A stretch of 64,000 nucleotides of DNA from Taishania sp. (GTDB taxonomy: Bacteria > Bacteroidota > Bacteroidia > Flavobacteriales_D > Crocinitomicaceae): the NCBI GenBank assembly GCA_030150045.1, contig JASLGM010000047.1, positions 62,001 to 126,000 on the forward strand, written 5' to 3'. The notes beneath the pieces are model-generated. The model was not told the origin of the DNA. It saw nothing but the letters and a program-made list of their open reading frames with translations, and did not search any database. The position numbers and the translations under genes are program-made. Positions 16,705-25,170 of this stretch are shown in pieces. The number at the start of each line of letters is the position of its first letter. The first letter of the stretch is position 1.

Positions 16705-16881
16705 TTTTTATCGTTTTTGAGTGGCAAAACTGTTCCTGCACACTTGTGTTTATTCTAGATACAAAGATAATCTTCTCGTTTTACAAAAAGGAAAATCAAC
16801 TTTGTTTTTAGCATTTTTTGACCATTTAGTATTTCCCATAGTAAGAGAATGGTACAAGGAAATAATGGCAAAGACCTACAT

Positions 16882-17460
16882 TTATTTTTCCTTAGCAACC
16901 AAGATACGTCGTGCACACTCAGAGGCACAAACAAGTCCTGCCGCCATCATAATCACATCTTTTAGTACTAAACGTCCGGCACCAGATAAATATGGAAAAC
17001 CATAATTTGGTGTTGGGAAATCACCTCCCAAGTTTGGAACATACACTTCGGGGGTTGTTATTAAAAAGGACAAAGTAACCAATGACATACCAAATGTTAA
17101 GAGTCCTCCTATCATTCCGATTTTAGCATTCCAAATGCCCAAAAGGGTTAAAAATCCAATTACAACAATCACCAATCCAAGTCCATAAGCAAAAATATAG
17201 GTGTTATTTTCTTTATGCCAATCAATGTTTTGTTGCACCACTTTTCCCTCTGGATTCTTATAGGCAACGTATTCTGGTGTTGATTTACTGTAAAAAAATG
17301 ACATAAATGGACTATTTGCCACAAAAGGAACTATTCCATCTGCTTCATACTGAAAAGCTTTAAGTCCTCCAATCCAACCCATTACAATGAAAATGGAGAT
17401 GCGTAATAGGTGAACAATTTTCACTTCTCCGTTGGCTAAAATTGCGGTAATTCTATTCAT
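16882..17460 (-). CDS. DUF417 family membrane protein (YkgB/RclC-like)
   Basis: 192 residues with about four membrane helices. Recognisable DUF417 pieces are IVMGWIGGLKAFQYEADGIVPFVANSP in shorter segments and the closing YLSGAGRLVLKDVIMMAAG. E. coli RclC (YkgB), of this family, is part of the reactive chlorine response; here no rclA or rclR genes are adjacent, so the role is unknown. The inserted loop YVAYKNPEGKVVQQNIDWHKENNTY is longer than in RclC. The gene stands alone on the minus strand. Confidence 0.85.
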   Translation of the reverse strand: MNRITAILANGEVKIVHLLRISIFIVMGWIGGLKAFQYEADGIVPFVANSPFMSFFYSKSTPEYVAYKNPEGKVVQQNIDWHKENNTYIFAYGLGLVIVVIGFLTLLGIWNAKIGMIGGLLTFGMSLVTLSFLITTPEVYVPNLGGDFPTPNYGFPYLSGAGRLVLKDVIMMAAGLVCASECARRILVAKEK

Positions 17461-17562
17461 TTTTCTATAATTTTGTCATTTTTCATCTGATTCCTCTCGT
17501 TTTCCACTCCGATTTTGCTAAATATAGGTAAAATCTAAAAAATCGAAGGACAATTTTTTAAA

Positions 17563-17702
17563 GCCCGGGCGGAGCGCGGTAGCTAAATGCAGAAAAAAAG
17601 GAGTAAATACGTACTTTTCACTGCGACCAAAGGGAGCACGTGGAAAGAAGTAAATGAACGCTTTTTTTCAAATTTACTAAAGCGTGTAGACCGATAAAGG
17701 CT
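17563..17702 (+). repeat. Module B repeat, copy B2
   Basis: It starts GCCCGGGCGGAGCGCGG-TAGCTAAA, has CACTGCGACCAAAGGGAGC in the middle and ends ACTAAAGCGTGTAGACC-GATAAAGGC. It lies in the 494-bp gap 17461-17954, upstream of the DUF417 gene and at the 3' side of the DUF4139 gene. Confidence 0.8.
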
Positions 17703-17768
17703 CAAAAAAAAAGAAAATAAAGGAAATTTTTAAGCTACCTTTTCCGCTTACAAGCTTAAGTGTCCTTT

Positions 17769-17873
17769 TGGCATTACTACCTTGCAACCTGCTTCACAAA
17801 GCTTCTGAAGTCGCTTTATTTACAGGGCAAGTGTGTGTGCCAATGCGTCCAGCTATCGCTTTCCATCGGGGTA
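17769..17873 (-). repeat. Degraded Module B repeat, inverted relative to copy B2
   Basis: Read on the minus strand, the segment begins CTACCCCGATGGAAAGCG-ATAGCT, a diverged version of the Module B start. The rest aligns only loosely with the element. Together with copy B2 it forms an inverted pair, a layout also seen at 43961-44390. Confidence 0.45.
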
Positions 17874-17903
17874 GAAATCGGGTTTCAAATATAGGTTTTA
17901 GAC

Positions 17904-17935
17904 AAAAAAACCCCTTTTCTAAGGTAAGAAAAGGG
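17904..17935 (-). terminator. Rho-independent terminator of the DUF4139 gene
   Basis: On the minus strand, arms CCCTTTTCT / AGAAAAGGG with a 6-nt loop are followed by GTTTTTTT. It lies 20 nt beyond the stop codon of the gene to the right. Confidence 0.8.
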
Positions 17936-17954
17936 ATTTTGAGCGTTTCAAAAA

Positions 17955-19610
17955 TTAATAGTAAACGACTTGATCTTTGGGATGTTTGATTTTGAATCCA
18001 AATTTTATTTGTTCGGATTGTTTTGGTTTAATGGTTTTTCGCCATTCCAGTAATCCGGTTACTTCGTTGTACGTCGCTTTTCCGGAATCAATCAACTCGA
18101 TGGTCACCTCCGTCAACTGCGAAATTGGAATCTGATCCTGAATCACCACGTCAATGGTATTGCTTTTTTGGTTACGCACTTCGATAAAGTAATTCTCTGT
18201 TTTTTCAACGTAGTTCCCTATGATTTTCTCTTTCTTGTCCTGCGTCAAATACGTTCTTCGCACAATAATATTTGGATCTACACCAAGACTCAAACGAAGG
18301 GTATCGTCCAATTGACTTGGGTCGAGATAGGTTTCCCCCATATATCCGCCATCAAAATAAATATTCGCTTTTCCTGGAACCAAATTCAGTTCTTCTAACT
18401 TACTCACCTGCGCCACTAAAAATGCTGATTTATTCATCTTCGGAACGACATAATAAGAGTATTTAGCGGTCAAATCTACGTTGCGAATCAAAACTGTATA
18501 TTCTTGATTATTGGATTCCAAAGTATAAGGTAAAGCAATTCTAAATTCAGCAGAAACACCGTGATTGATCATTTGAGTAAAATCCTGAACGCTGCGTATT
18601 TCGGCCACATCATAGCTTACACTAGGACTAGCTTGCACAGATTCCCTTTTCTCATACATAATACCTGTTGACATGTTTTTACTGTTGTCATTACGGGTTT
18701 GACGATAGTTTTGGAAAGTGGCATACCACGGGTGTAAAGAAGGCTTGGTTTTATTCATATTCGGATTATTTGTAGAAATGGTCAACTGCACGTTTTCCCA
18801 CTTCAGTCCTGAATTTTGACGGATATAAGCTTTGTAATTTAGGTTCACTTTACCGTCATCTACAGCACTTTGCAGATCGTAAACGGGAATCCAACTGGCA
18901 CTTGCAACCATATAAGACAATTCTATTTTTCCTGTCACAGGAACCGTAGATTGCAACGTCACCACAACTTGAGCCACACCATTTGCTTTACTGTATCCTG
19001 ATTCACTTTGCAATTCTACTAAACGCTGGGAAAGATCGCTTTCTTTTTCTTTCCATTTATCATGTTCCTTAACTACTGAAGCAATTTGAAGATTAATTTC
19101 CGTTAATTTTTTTTGGTAATATTCCACTGTTTTTTGCAACAATTCAATGGAATCATTTACCTTTCCTTGCCCACGAACGGCACCATTGTTTAATATGATT
19201 TGTTTTGCTCCATTGAGCACTTCCAATTCTTCTCTTTTCGTACGTATAACTCCTGAATACCATTTCAAAGAGTCTTGCATGGTTTTCATTTGTTTCACTT
19301 TCAAAGGAGAAACCCCAGAAAATTGATCTGCAGCATTGCTATACACCCGGAATTTAGAATCAAGTAGAATAACGTTTCCATTCAACTTTACTTGAATACT
19401 CTTTGGATCCATTGTCGGCGCCACATTTTCAATAATTAAAGTTGTCATTCCAGCTTTCACCGTGTAATTAGCAGAATGAAACAATTGTGCGCCAGAGGCA
19501 AAAACCGTAGCGGAATTTAATTGTGAAGTAACTTTTACTTCATTATTTGCAAAACTGAAATTGCAAATCAGTAAAAGAAAGGGGACGATACGTTTGTGCA
19601 ATAATGTCAT
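17955..19610 (-). CDS. DUF4139 domain protein, mucoidy inhibitor MuiA family
   Basis: 551 residues from the ATG at 19610. A signal peptide at about 1-22 (ICNFSFA-N) is followed by an N-terminal DUF4140-like domain (TSQLNSATVFASGAQLF, VAPTMDPKSIQVKL), a coiled-coil segment (about 90-200) and a C-terminal DUF4139 beta domain (KIELSYMVASASWIPVYDL). The family is widespread, with unknown biochemical role; the name comes from mucoidy suppression in Shigella/E. coli. The frame continues 11 codons upstream (MNCTAIKKNNY), but the signal peptide fits the internal ATG. It is downstream of the glmM gene, but a terminator separates them. Confidence 0.87.
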   Translation of the reverse strand: MTLLHKRIVPFLLLICNFSFANNEVKVTSQLNSATVFASGAQLFHSANYTVKAGMTTLIIENVAPTMDPKSIQVKLNGNVILLDSKFRVYSNAADQFSGVSPLKVKQMKTMQDSLKWYSGVIRTKREELEVLNGAKQIILNNGAVRGQGKVNDSIELLQKTVEYYQKKLTEINLQIASVVKEHDKWKEKESDLSQRLVELQSESGYSKANGVAQVVVTLQSTVPVTGKIELSYMVASASWIPVYDLQSAVDDGKVNLNYKAYIRQNSGLKWENVQLTISTNNPNMNKTKPSLHPWYATFQNYRQTRNDNSKNMSTGIMYEKRESVQASPSVSYDVAEIRSVQDFTQMINHGVSAEFRIALPYTLESNNQEYTVLIRNVDLTAKYSYYVVPKMNKSAFLVAQVSKLEELNLVPGKANIYFDGGYMGETYLDPSQLDDTLRLSLGVDPNIIVRRTYLTQDKKEKIIGNYVEKTENYFIEVRNQKSNTIDVVIQDQIPISQLTEVTIELIDSGKATYNEVTGLLEWRKTIKPKQSEQIKFGFKIKHPKDQVVYY

Positions 19611-19658
19611 GTAGTTGTTTTTTTTTATTGCTGTACAATTCAACTACAAAAAGGTTCA

Positions 19659-19686
19659 AAAAAAAAGCTGATCTCTTAGATCAGCT
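19659..19686 (-). terminator. Terminator of the phosphosugar mutase gene, overlapping its stop codon
   Basis: On the minus strand, AGCTGATC (19679-19686) and GATCAGCT (19666-19673) form a perfect 8-bp stem around a 5-nt loop, followed by a run of T (to about 19659). The stop codon TAA (19676-19678) of the gene sits in the loop, so the 5' arm is coding sequence. Confidence 0.8.
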
Positions 19687-21058
19687 CTTTAATTTCATTG
19701 ATAATTTTTTGGGCAAAAGCATCTGCACTTTCTTTAGTTTCGCTTTCGGAATAAATGCGAATGATAGGTTCTGTATTTGATTTTCTCAAATGTACCCACT
19801 CTTTTCCAATATATATTTTTACACCATCTATTGTGTCAACTTCTTCGCCTTTGTACTTTTCAGCCATTTGAACCAAGATATTATCCACATCGATTTGCGG
19901 TGTCAATTCAATTTTATTTTTTGAAATCACATACGTAGGGAGAGCATCTCTTAAAGATTTAGCAGACTGTCCTTTCTTCGCCATATAACTTAAGAACAAA
20001 GCAATTCCAACCAATGCATCTCTACCATAATGTAGTTCCGGATAGATGATTCCACCATTTCCTTCACCACCAATGATCGCGTTTATGGCTTTCATTTTTT
20101 CAACTACATTTACTTCTCCTACTGCAGCTGCCTCATAAACAAGTCCTCTGTTCTCCGTAATATCTCTCAACGCTCGTGTTGATGAAAGATTAGAAACGGT
20201 CGCTCCTGGCGTGTGTTCCAATACATAATCAGCTACGGCAACTAGTGTATATTCTTCACCGAACATGGTCCCATCTTCACAAACCATTGCCAATCTATCT
20301 ACATCTGGATCTACAGTAAACCCAATATCTGCTTTTTCAGCAACAATTTTTGCCGAAAGGTCGGTCAAGTGTTCAGGTAGAGGTTCTGGGTTGTGAGGAA
20401 AATGTCCTGTAGGTTCACAATATAATTCCACAACATCTTCTACGCCTAAACGTTTCAAAAGTGCAGGAATAAAGATTCCACCGGTAGAATTTACAGCATC
20501 AACTACCACTTTCAATTTTGCATTTCGTATGGCGTCTACATCAACTAAAGGTAAATCTAAAACCGCTTTTATGTGTTTTTCTAGATAGGAATCATCGTTT
20601 GTCACCACTCCTAAATCATCTACTTCCGCAAATGTGTATGCGTCGTTTTCAGCGATTTCTAAAACACGTTGTCCTTCAGCAGCGGAAATGAATTCCCCTT
20701 TTTGGTTCAATAGTTTAAGAGCGTTCCATTCTTTAGGATTGTGCGACGCGGTAAGAATGATTCCTCCGTTTGCTTTTTCCATCGGAACAGCTACTTCAAC
20801 CGTAGGCGTTGTTGAAAGATTAAGATTGATAACATCGATACCTAATCCAACGAGAGTGGAAACCACCAAATTGCTAATCATTTCACCAGACAAACGAGCG
20901 TCCCTACCAACAACTACTTTTAATTTTCCATTTTGGGTTTCTTTCAACCAAGTTCCGTATGCAGCTGCAAATTTCACTGCATCAATTGGCGTAAGACCTT
21001 CTCCGGCTTTACCACCAATTGTTCCTCTAAAACCCGAAATTGATTTTATCAATGTCAT
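19676..21058 (-). CDS. glmM: Phosphoglucosamine mutase / phosphomannomutase family enzyme
   Basis: 460 residues of the alpha-D-phosphohexomutase family. The phosphoserine loop TASHNPKEWNALK holds Ser105, the metal loop is DPDVDRLA (about 243-250), the sugar loop is GEGNGGIIYPE and the phosphate loop RKSNTEPIIRIYSES is near 430. The N-terminal SISGFRGTIGGKAGEGLTP in shorter pieces is typical. GlmM converts glucosamine-6-phosphate to glucosamine-1-phosphate for UDP-GlcNAc; specificity versus phosphomannomutase is set by loops I cannot verify, so glmM is the probable name. The next gene upstream on the same strand is ribH, 11 nt away, a possible operon. Confidence 0.83.
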   Translation of the reverse strand: MTLIKSISGFRGTIGGKAGEGLTPIDAVKFAAAYGTWLKETQNGKLKVVVGRDARLSGEMISNLVVSTLVGLGIDVINLNLSTTPTVEVAVPMEKANGGIILTASHNPKEWNALKLLNQKGEFISAAEGQRVLEIAENDAYTFAEVDDLGVVTNDDSYLEKHIKAVLDLPLVDVDAIRNAKLKVVVDAVNSTGGIFIPALLKRLGVEDVVELYCEPTGHFPHNPEPLPEHLTDLSAKIVAEKADIGFTVDPDVDRLAMVCEDGTMFGEEYTLVAVADYVLEHTPGATVSNLSSTRALRDITENRGLVYEAAAVGEVNVVEKMKAINAIIGGEGNGGIIYPELHYGRDALVGIALFLSYMAKKGQSAKSLRDALPTYVISKNKIELTPQIDVDNILVQMAEKYKGEEVDTIDGVKIYIGKEWVHLRKSNTEPIIRIYSESETKESADAFAQKIINEIKELI

Positions 21059-21069
21059 GCGCAGAATCT

Positions 21070-21558
21070 TTAGAACCTTCTTTTTAAACCAATCATCTTC
21101 AACAAAGCGATAGCTGTATCAATACCTTTATTTCCGTATTTCCCCCCTGCTCTATCTCGTGATTGTTGAATGGTATTATCTGTTAAAACACAGTAGCTCA
21201 CTGGTCGATTGTATTTCAACATTACATCCATAATTCCTTGCGTTGCTCCAGAACACACAAAATCAAAATGTCTTGTTTCTCCTTGAATCACCACACCGAT
21301 TGCTAAAACACCGTCTACATTTGTTCCTTCAAGGAAATACTGCGCACCAAGTGGCAATTCAAATGTTCCTGGTACGTATTTAACAATGATGTTTTCGCTT
21401 AAAACGCCATTATCTTCTAGTGCTTGTACGGCACCATTTAACAAGTTGAGTGTAATTTCATCGTTCCATTCAGAAACAACAATGCCGACTTTAAAATCGG
21501 CACCGTTTGGAACAAAATCCTTATCATACTCAGACAAATTTCTATTTGCTGTAGCCAT
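21070..21558 (-). CDS. ribH: 6,7-dimethyl-8-ribityllumazine synthase
   Basis: 162 residues. The typical elements are present: the substrate-binding segment VVSEWNDEITLNLLNGAVQAL, VPGTFELPLGAQYF, and GVVIQGETRHFDFVCSG with the catalytic histidine of the RHFDFV segment, then LTDNTIQQSRDRAGG. The enzyme joins 3,4-dihydroxybutanone-4-phosphate and aminoribitylaminouracil, the penultimate step in riboflavin synthesis, forming an icosahedral or pentameric shell. It follows a TPR protein gene by 12 nt and precedes the mutase by 11 nt, all minus strand. Confidence 0.96.
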   Translation of the reverse strand: MATANRNLSEYDKDFVPNGADFKVGIVVSEWNDEITLNLLNGAVQALEDNGVLSENIIVKYVPGTFELPLGAQYFLEGTNVDGVLAIGVVIQGETRHFDFVCSGATQGIMDVMLKYNRPVSYCVLTDNTIQQSRDRAGGKYGNKGIDTAIALLKMIGLKRRF

Positions 21559-21570
21559 AATTATTTTGAA

Positions 21571-22212
21571 TTATTTTTTTGCAACGCTAGATACACGTGC
21601 AATGTATTTTTCGATTGTTTTTTGTGCTGCAAAGTTTGCATAATCGTCACGAATTTCTTCGTACATTTTCAACGCATTGTCAAAATCGTTTAATTCTTCA
21701 GCACATAAAGCTGCTTTAAACAAATATTTAGGCGTTGTCAATTCATTTTTAGATTTACTTGCTGCTTTCTTGTACAATTCTGCTGCTTTCTTGTAATCTT
21801 TCAATTCAGAATAACAATCGCCTTGTAAACCGAATGCATCAGCTTGGATATAAGTATCTTTTACTTTTACACCTTCTAAAACACTAATTGCTTTTTTGAA
21901 ATCTCCTTTCGCCATATATTGACGACCAAGTACAAATTCCGCTACTTCTCCTCCAGCGTATCCGTCATATTTTTTCACGACACCTTGAAGTTCAGCAATA
22001 GCAGCATCCGTAGAATCTTTAGCAGCCAAATTCAAACCATTCCAATAAGCATCCTCTGCTTTCAACGCTTTTGGTTTGCTTACAAACTGTTGGAAACACA
22101 CAAAACCGATAATTAATGCAACTACACCAACTGCAATATACGTATACAATTTCACCTTTTTATTCGTCTGAAATTGCGTTTTAATCGAATCAAGATTTAA
22201 GTTATCTGACAT
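21571..22212 (-). CDS. Tetratricopeptide repeat protein, single-pass membrane
   Basis: 213 residues. A membrane helix at about 23-45 (VGVVALIIGFVCFQQF) is followed by four or five TPR helices-turn-helices (EDAYWNGLNLAA, GEVAEFVLGRQYMAKGDFKKAISVLEG in pieces, QGDCYSELKDYKKAAELYKKAA, LCAEELNDFDNALKMYEEI). The layout resembles YfgM/BamD-type periplasmic scaffold proteins, though it has no lipobox. The combination TPR-ribH divergent from recF-DUF721 is one I know as a recurrent Bacteroidota arrangement. The interaction partner is unknown. Confidence 0.8.
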   Translation of the reverse strand: MSDNLNLDSIKTQFQTNKKVKLYTYIAVGVVALIIGFVCFQQFVSKPKALKAEDAYWNGLNLAAKDSTDAAIAELQGVVKKYDGYAGGEVAEFVLGRQYMAKGDFKKAISVLEGVKVKDTYIQADAFGLQGDCYSELKDYKKAAELYKKAASKSKNELTTPKYLFKAALCAEELNDFDNALKMYEEIRDDYANFAAQKTIEKYIARVSSVAKK

Positions 22213-22318
22213 TTCTGTAATTTAGATTTAATGCAAAAATAGTTTTTTTTTTGAATTATGTATTTGTTATCCTAAAAATGAAGCTTTTCCCATAAAATTT
22301 TTCCTACATTCTATCAAA

Positions 22319-22353
22319 TTTTGATCTGCTCACTTCTTTTTACATTACTTTTG
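22319..22353 (+). promoter_or_regulatory. Promoter of recF, predicted leaderless
   Basis: TTTTG at 22319-22323, 22-nt spacer, TACTTTTG at 22346-22353. The recF ATG begins at 22358, 4 nt later, so by the SRP RNA calibration the transcript starts at or next to the ATG. Confidence 0.7.
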
Positions 22354-22357
22354 CACT

Positions 22358-23494
22358 ATGTATTTGAAGCACCTCCAACTTGTTAATTTCAAGAATTACG
22401 AAGAAGCGTTTTTGGACTTAGAGCCAGGAATCAACTGCTTTGTCGGTGCAAATGGATCTGGTAAAACCAATTTATTAGATGCCATTCATTACTTAAGTAT
22501 GTGTAAATCCTTTTTACACGCTGTTGACCGCCAGAACATTCGCTTCGATCAAGGTTTTTTTTCTGTTATGGGTCAATTCGACAAAGATAACGAAGCCTAT
22601 GCCATTCACGCGGCTTTAAAAGTCGGTGCCAAAAAAGTGTTCAAAATCAACAAAAAAGAATACGAAAAACTCGCTGATCACATTGGACTGTTCCCTTCCG
22701 TGGTCATTTCTCCTTATGATAAGGATCTTATTTCTGAAGGAAGTGAATTGCGAAGAAAATGGATAGACGCCATTATCAGTCAAAGTAATCGCAACTATTT
22801 ATACACCGTACAGCGCTACGTAAAAGTGTTGGAACAACGTAATGCCCTGCTCAAAAACATGCATAATCATGGACTTTTTGACCGTGAATCAATTGAAGTT
22901 TGGGACGAACAACTCATCGACTTAGGAAACAAAATTCACGCAGACAGAAAAGCGTTTTTAGAAGAATTTATTCCCGTATTCATTCACCATTACAACCAAA
23001 TAGGTTTGGAGGAAGATCAGGTGAACTTGAGCTACAAATCTCAATTGAATGACGTGCCGTTTGACCAACTATTAAAGGAAAGTGAGCGCAAGGATTATTT
23101 CTCCCAATATACAACCGTAGGTATCCATCGCGACGATCTGATTTTCACCATTTTTAATCATCCCGTTAAGAAATTTGGTTCCCAAGGACAACAAAAATCT
23201 TTTGTAATTGCCCTCCGTTTGGCGCAGTATGAATGGCTCTCCAAACAACTAAAAGTGAAGCCCATCTTGCTTTTAGATGATATTTTTGATAAATTAGACC
23301 AACACCGTGTACAGCGCCTGATCGACTTAGTTTCCTCTAACTTTTTTGGCCAAGTGGTACTCACCGATACGGACGAAAAACGCATGGTCGAAGTTTTGGA
23401 AAACAATGCTTTAGAAGGACGTGTTTTCATCGTTAACAAAGGATCAATTGAACTCTCAAAAACCGTGACTTATGAACGAATACAAGCGCAATAA
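22358..23494 (+). CDS. recF: DNA replication and repair protein RecF
   Basis: 378 residues, an SMC-like ABC ATPase. Walker A GANGSGKT is at 30-37, the ABC signature GSQGQQKSF at about 270, and Walker B LLLDDIFDKLD at about 305-315, followed by the VVLTDTDE switch region. RecF with RecO and RecR loads RecA at single-strand gaps. The length is typical (E. coli 357). Its 3' end overlaps the DUF721 gene by 23 nt. The dnaA and dnaN neighbours found in many bacteria are absent here. Confidence 0.96.
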   Translation: MYLKHLQLVNFKNYEEAFLDLEPGINCFVGANGSGKTNLLDAIHYLSMCKSFLHAVDRQNIRFDQGFFSVMGQFDKDNEAYAIHAALKVGAKKVFKINKKEYEKLADHIGLFPSVVISPYDKDLISEGSELRRKWIDAIISQSNRNYLYTVQRYVKVLEQRNALLKNMHNHGLFDRESIEVWDEQLIDLGNKIHADRKAFLEEFIPVFIHHYNQIGLEEDQVNLSYKSQLNDVPFDQLLKESERKDYFSQYTTVGIHRDDLIFTIFNHPVKKFGSQGQQKSFVIALRLAQYEWLSKQLKVKPILLLDDIFDKLDQHRVQRLIDLVSSNFFGQVVLTDTDEKRMVEVLENNALEGRVFIVNKGSIELSKTVTYERIQAQ

Positions 23495-23774
23495 AGAAGG
23501 TCAACCACTCAACGAACTGATCGACAAACTCATGAAAGCGTATCAGTTGGATGGTAAAATGAAGGAAATGGACGTAATCAATGCCTGGCCAGACCTCATG
23601 GGAATTGCAGTTGCGAACCGTACACGTTCCATAAAAATCGCTAACGGAGTGTTATTTTTACAAATGGATTCAGCGGTGATGCGTGACGAATTGCAGCACG
23701 GAAAAACCATCATTATTGAAAGGGTCAATCAATTTGCAAAGTCAAAAATGATACACGACGTTTGGTTCCGATAG
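23472..23774 (+). CDS. DUF721 (DciA-like) protein
   Basis: 100 residues, full length for the short DUF721 family: a helical N-terminus (LNELIDKLMKAYQLDGKMKEMDVINAWPDLMG) and a KH-like core with IANGVLFLQMDSAVMRDELQHGKTIIIERVN in shorter pieces. DciA proteins with DUF721 load the replicative helicase in bacteria lacking DnaC. The function of the short Bacteroidota forms is inferred from that. It overlaps recF by 23 nt, so the two are co-translated, in line with a shared replication/repair role. Confidence 0.85.
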   Translation: MNEYKRNKEGQPLNELIDKLMKAYQLDGKMKEMDVINAWPDLMGIAVANRTRSIKIANGVLFLQMDSAVMRDELQHGKTIIIERVNQFAKSKMIHDVWFR

Positions 23775-23796
23775 GTAAGCATCAACTCTTTTTTTT

Positions 23797-23940
23797 GGCA
23801 GCTTTAACGGTTTGCGCGCTTTAGTAAATGCGTCAAAAGTGGTTCGCTTGCTGTTTTATCACGTGCTTCCGCTGGGCGCAGTGTTAAACCTAGCGCTCAC
23901 ACTCTTTTAGCCACCTTTAGCTACCACGCTCTAACCTAGC
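23797..23940 (-). repeat. Module B repeat, copy B3
   Basis: On the minus strand the element ends with ACTAAAGCGCGCAAACC-GTTAAAGCTGCC and contains CACTGCGCCCAGCGGAAGC followed by ACGTG. Its start GCTAGGTTAGAGCGTGG-TAGCTAAA is a diverged variant. It is part of the 335-bp convergent gap 23775-24109 together with an A module. Confidence 0.8.
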
Positions 23941-24001
23941 TGATTAAAACCCTTTATCACCCTATAATAAAAAGAAAAACATCCGTGAGCATTACAATTT
24001 T

Positions 24002-24085
24002 GCGTTAGGGATAGCAGCGGCATCTCCCACCCCAAAACCTTGGGGAGGGAATAAAGCGGAAAGCCCGACCCAAAGGGTAACGCCC
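24002..24085 (-). repeat. Module A repeat, copy A3
   Basis: On the minus strand it starts GGGCGTTACCC and ends TATCCCTAACGC. The two hairpins are ACCC/GGGT and TCCCTCCCCAA/TTGGGGTGGGAG, separated by GGGCTTTCCGCT. In the minus direction it precedes copy B3, the same A-then-B order as at 7946-8216. Confidence 0.85.
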
Positions 24086-24109
24086 AAAAACTAAAAAAAT
24101 CGATCCTAT

Positions 24110-24769
24110 TTAAAGGATACTTTCGCCATTTTCATCGGTTGTCAGCACGTCCGTCATGTAATGGAAAAACGGTTGCATGGTTTGGTAACTTTGTACAACT
24201 TGCTGCACAAAATCAGTGGATAAAACGTCCGAATCAGGGAAATCTTGTTTTAACAAAAACTGTTTGTATCTTAATAAATCCACCCTTGGATGTTCTTTAT
24301 CAAACCCTTTAGGTGCGGTTTTCAAAGCTTCACCAAACAATCCACCAAAATTCTTTTTCAAAACTGGATTTTCCAACACATTCGCAAGGTCATCTTCCAT
24401 TTCAATTGCTTTACGAATACGCAATAAATCGTCTTTATTTGGTCCCCAAAAACCTCCTCCAACAAACGATGCGCCTGGTTCAATTTGCACATAAAAACTC
24501 CCCCGATTGTGTGGTTGTTTACGCATAAAAACAGCCCCGAAATTGGTTTTATATGGGGATTTATCACTTGAAAAACGGACATCTCGGTAAATGCGATACA
24601 TTTTCACGGGACTAAACTCATCGATACGCATCAATTCCGTTTGAATGGCCTTAAACAGTTGTTCTGCATCCTTTTTAGCGGCTTCAAATTGCGCTTTATT
24701 TTCTGCGAACCATTCCCTGTCGTTGTTCTCTTTAAGCTCGTTCAAAAATTTAAAAACCTGATTGTCCAT
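24110..24769 (-). CDS. DUF2461 family protein
   Basis: 219 residues. The DUF2461 (TIGR02453) pattern is clear: FLNELKENNDREWFAENKAQFEAAKKDAEQ at the start in shorter pieces, then MYRIYRDVRFSSDKSPYKTNFGAVF and FYVQIEPGASFVGGGFWGPN. The family is found in bacteria and fungi with no established activity. Full length, no signal peptide, and monocistronic between the repeat gap and a divergent small membrane protein. Confidence 0.9.
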   Translation of the reverse strand: MDNQVFKFLNELKENNDREWFAENKAQFEAAKKDAEQLFKAIQTELMRIDEFSPVKMYRIYRDVRFSSDKSPYKTNFGAVFMRKQPHNRGSFYVQIEPGASFVGGGFWGPNKDDLLRIRKAIEMEDDLANVLENPVLKKNFGGLFGEALKTAPKGFDKEHPRVDLLRYKQFLLKQDFPDSDVLSTDFVQQVVQSYQTMQPFFHYMTDVLTTDENGESIL

Positions 24770-24913
24770 CTTGTGTGATTTATTAGTGCAAAAATACGAT
24801 TTTATCAGTTGAAAAGTATGATGTTCATGTGCGACATCCTGTTAAAAAATCCTCTTTTTCACTTTCTACATACGAAAACTTTGCTCAAATCGTTTAAACA
24901 AAAAAACTTGCTT

Positions 24914-25111
24914 ATGAAAAGAAAAATGATGCATCTTCTGATGCTTGCTTCTGTCCTTACAACACTTGGATTTTTAGCAGATGGTGACGTGAAAGAACCG
25001 AATATGCTTATCCGTTTCATGGAATATGCATTTATGATGGGGATAGTTTTCGTGTGTATTTCATTCTTATATTTCCCTTACACGTGGATAAAACAAGTCG
25101 CAAGAAAGTAA
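24914..25111 (+). CDS. Small hypothetical membrane protein
   Basis: 65 residues from the ATG at 24914, with a hydrophobic N-terminus (MMHLLMLASVLTTLGFLA) and a second helix (AFMMGIVFVCISFLYFPYTW) ending in a basic tail. It is either a two-helix inner membrane protein or one with a cleaved signal. The frame is open from 24809, but the extra 35 residues lie right next to the divergent DUF2461 start, and the basic MKRK start favours 24914. No family recognised. Confidence 0.55.
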   Translation: MKRKMMHLLMLASVLTTLGFLADGDVKEPNMLIRFMEYAFMMGIVFVCISFLYFPYTWIKQVARK

Positions 25112-25117
25112 TTCAAC

Positions 25118-25147
25118 AAAAAAATCGGCCACTCACGGAAGCCGATT
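25118..25147 (-). terminator. Terminator of the DUF4375-like gene
   Basis: On the minus strand AATCGGC / GCCGATT arms with an 11-nt loop are followed by TTTTTTT. It lies between convergent genes; the plus-strand side has only a short T run, so it serves mainly the minus-strand gene. Confidence 0.7.
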
Positions 25148-25170
25148 TCCGTTGTTTTAGATCGATTAAT

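Noticed and set aside
17768..17989. Plus-strand ORF of 73 codons
   Set aside because: It runs through the degraded B module, the DUF4139 terminator and the end of that gene; its sequence is repeat-derived.
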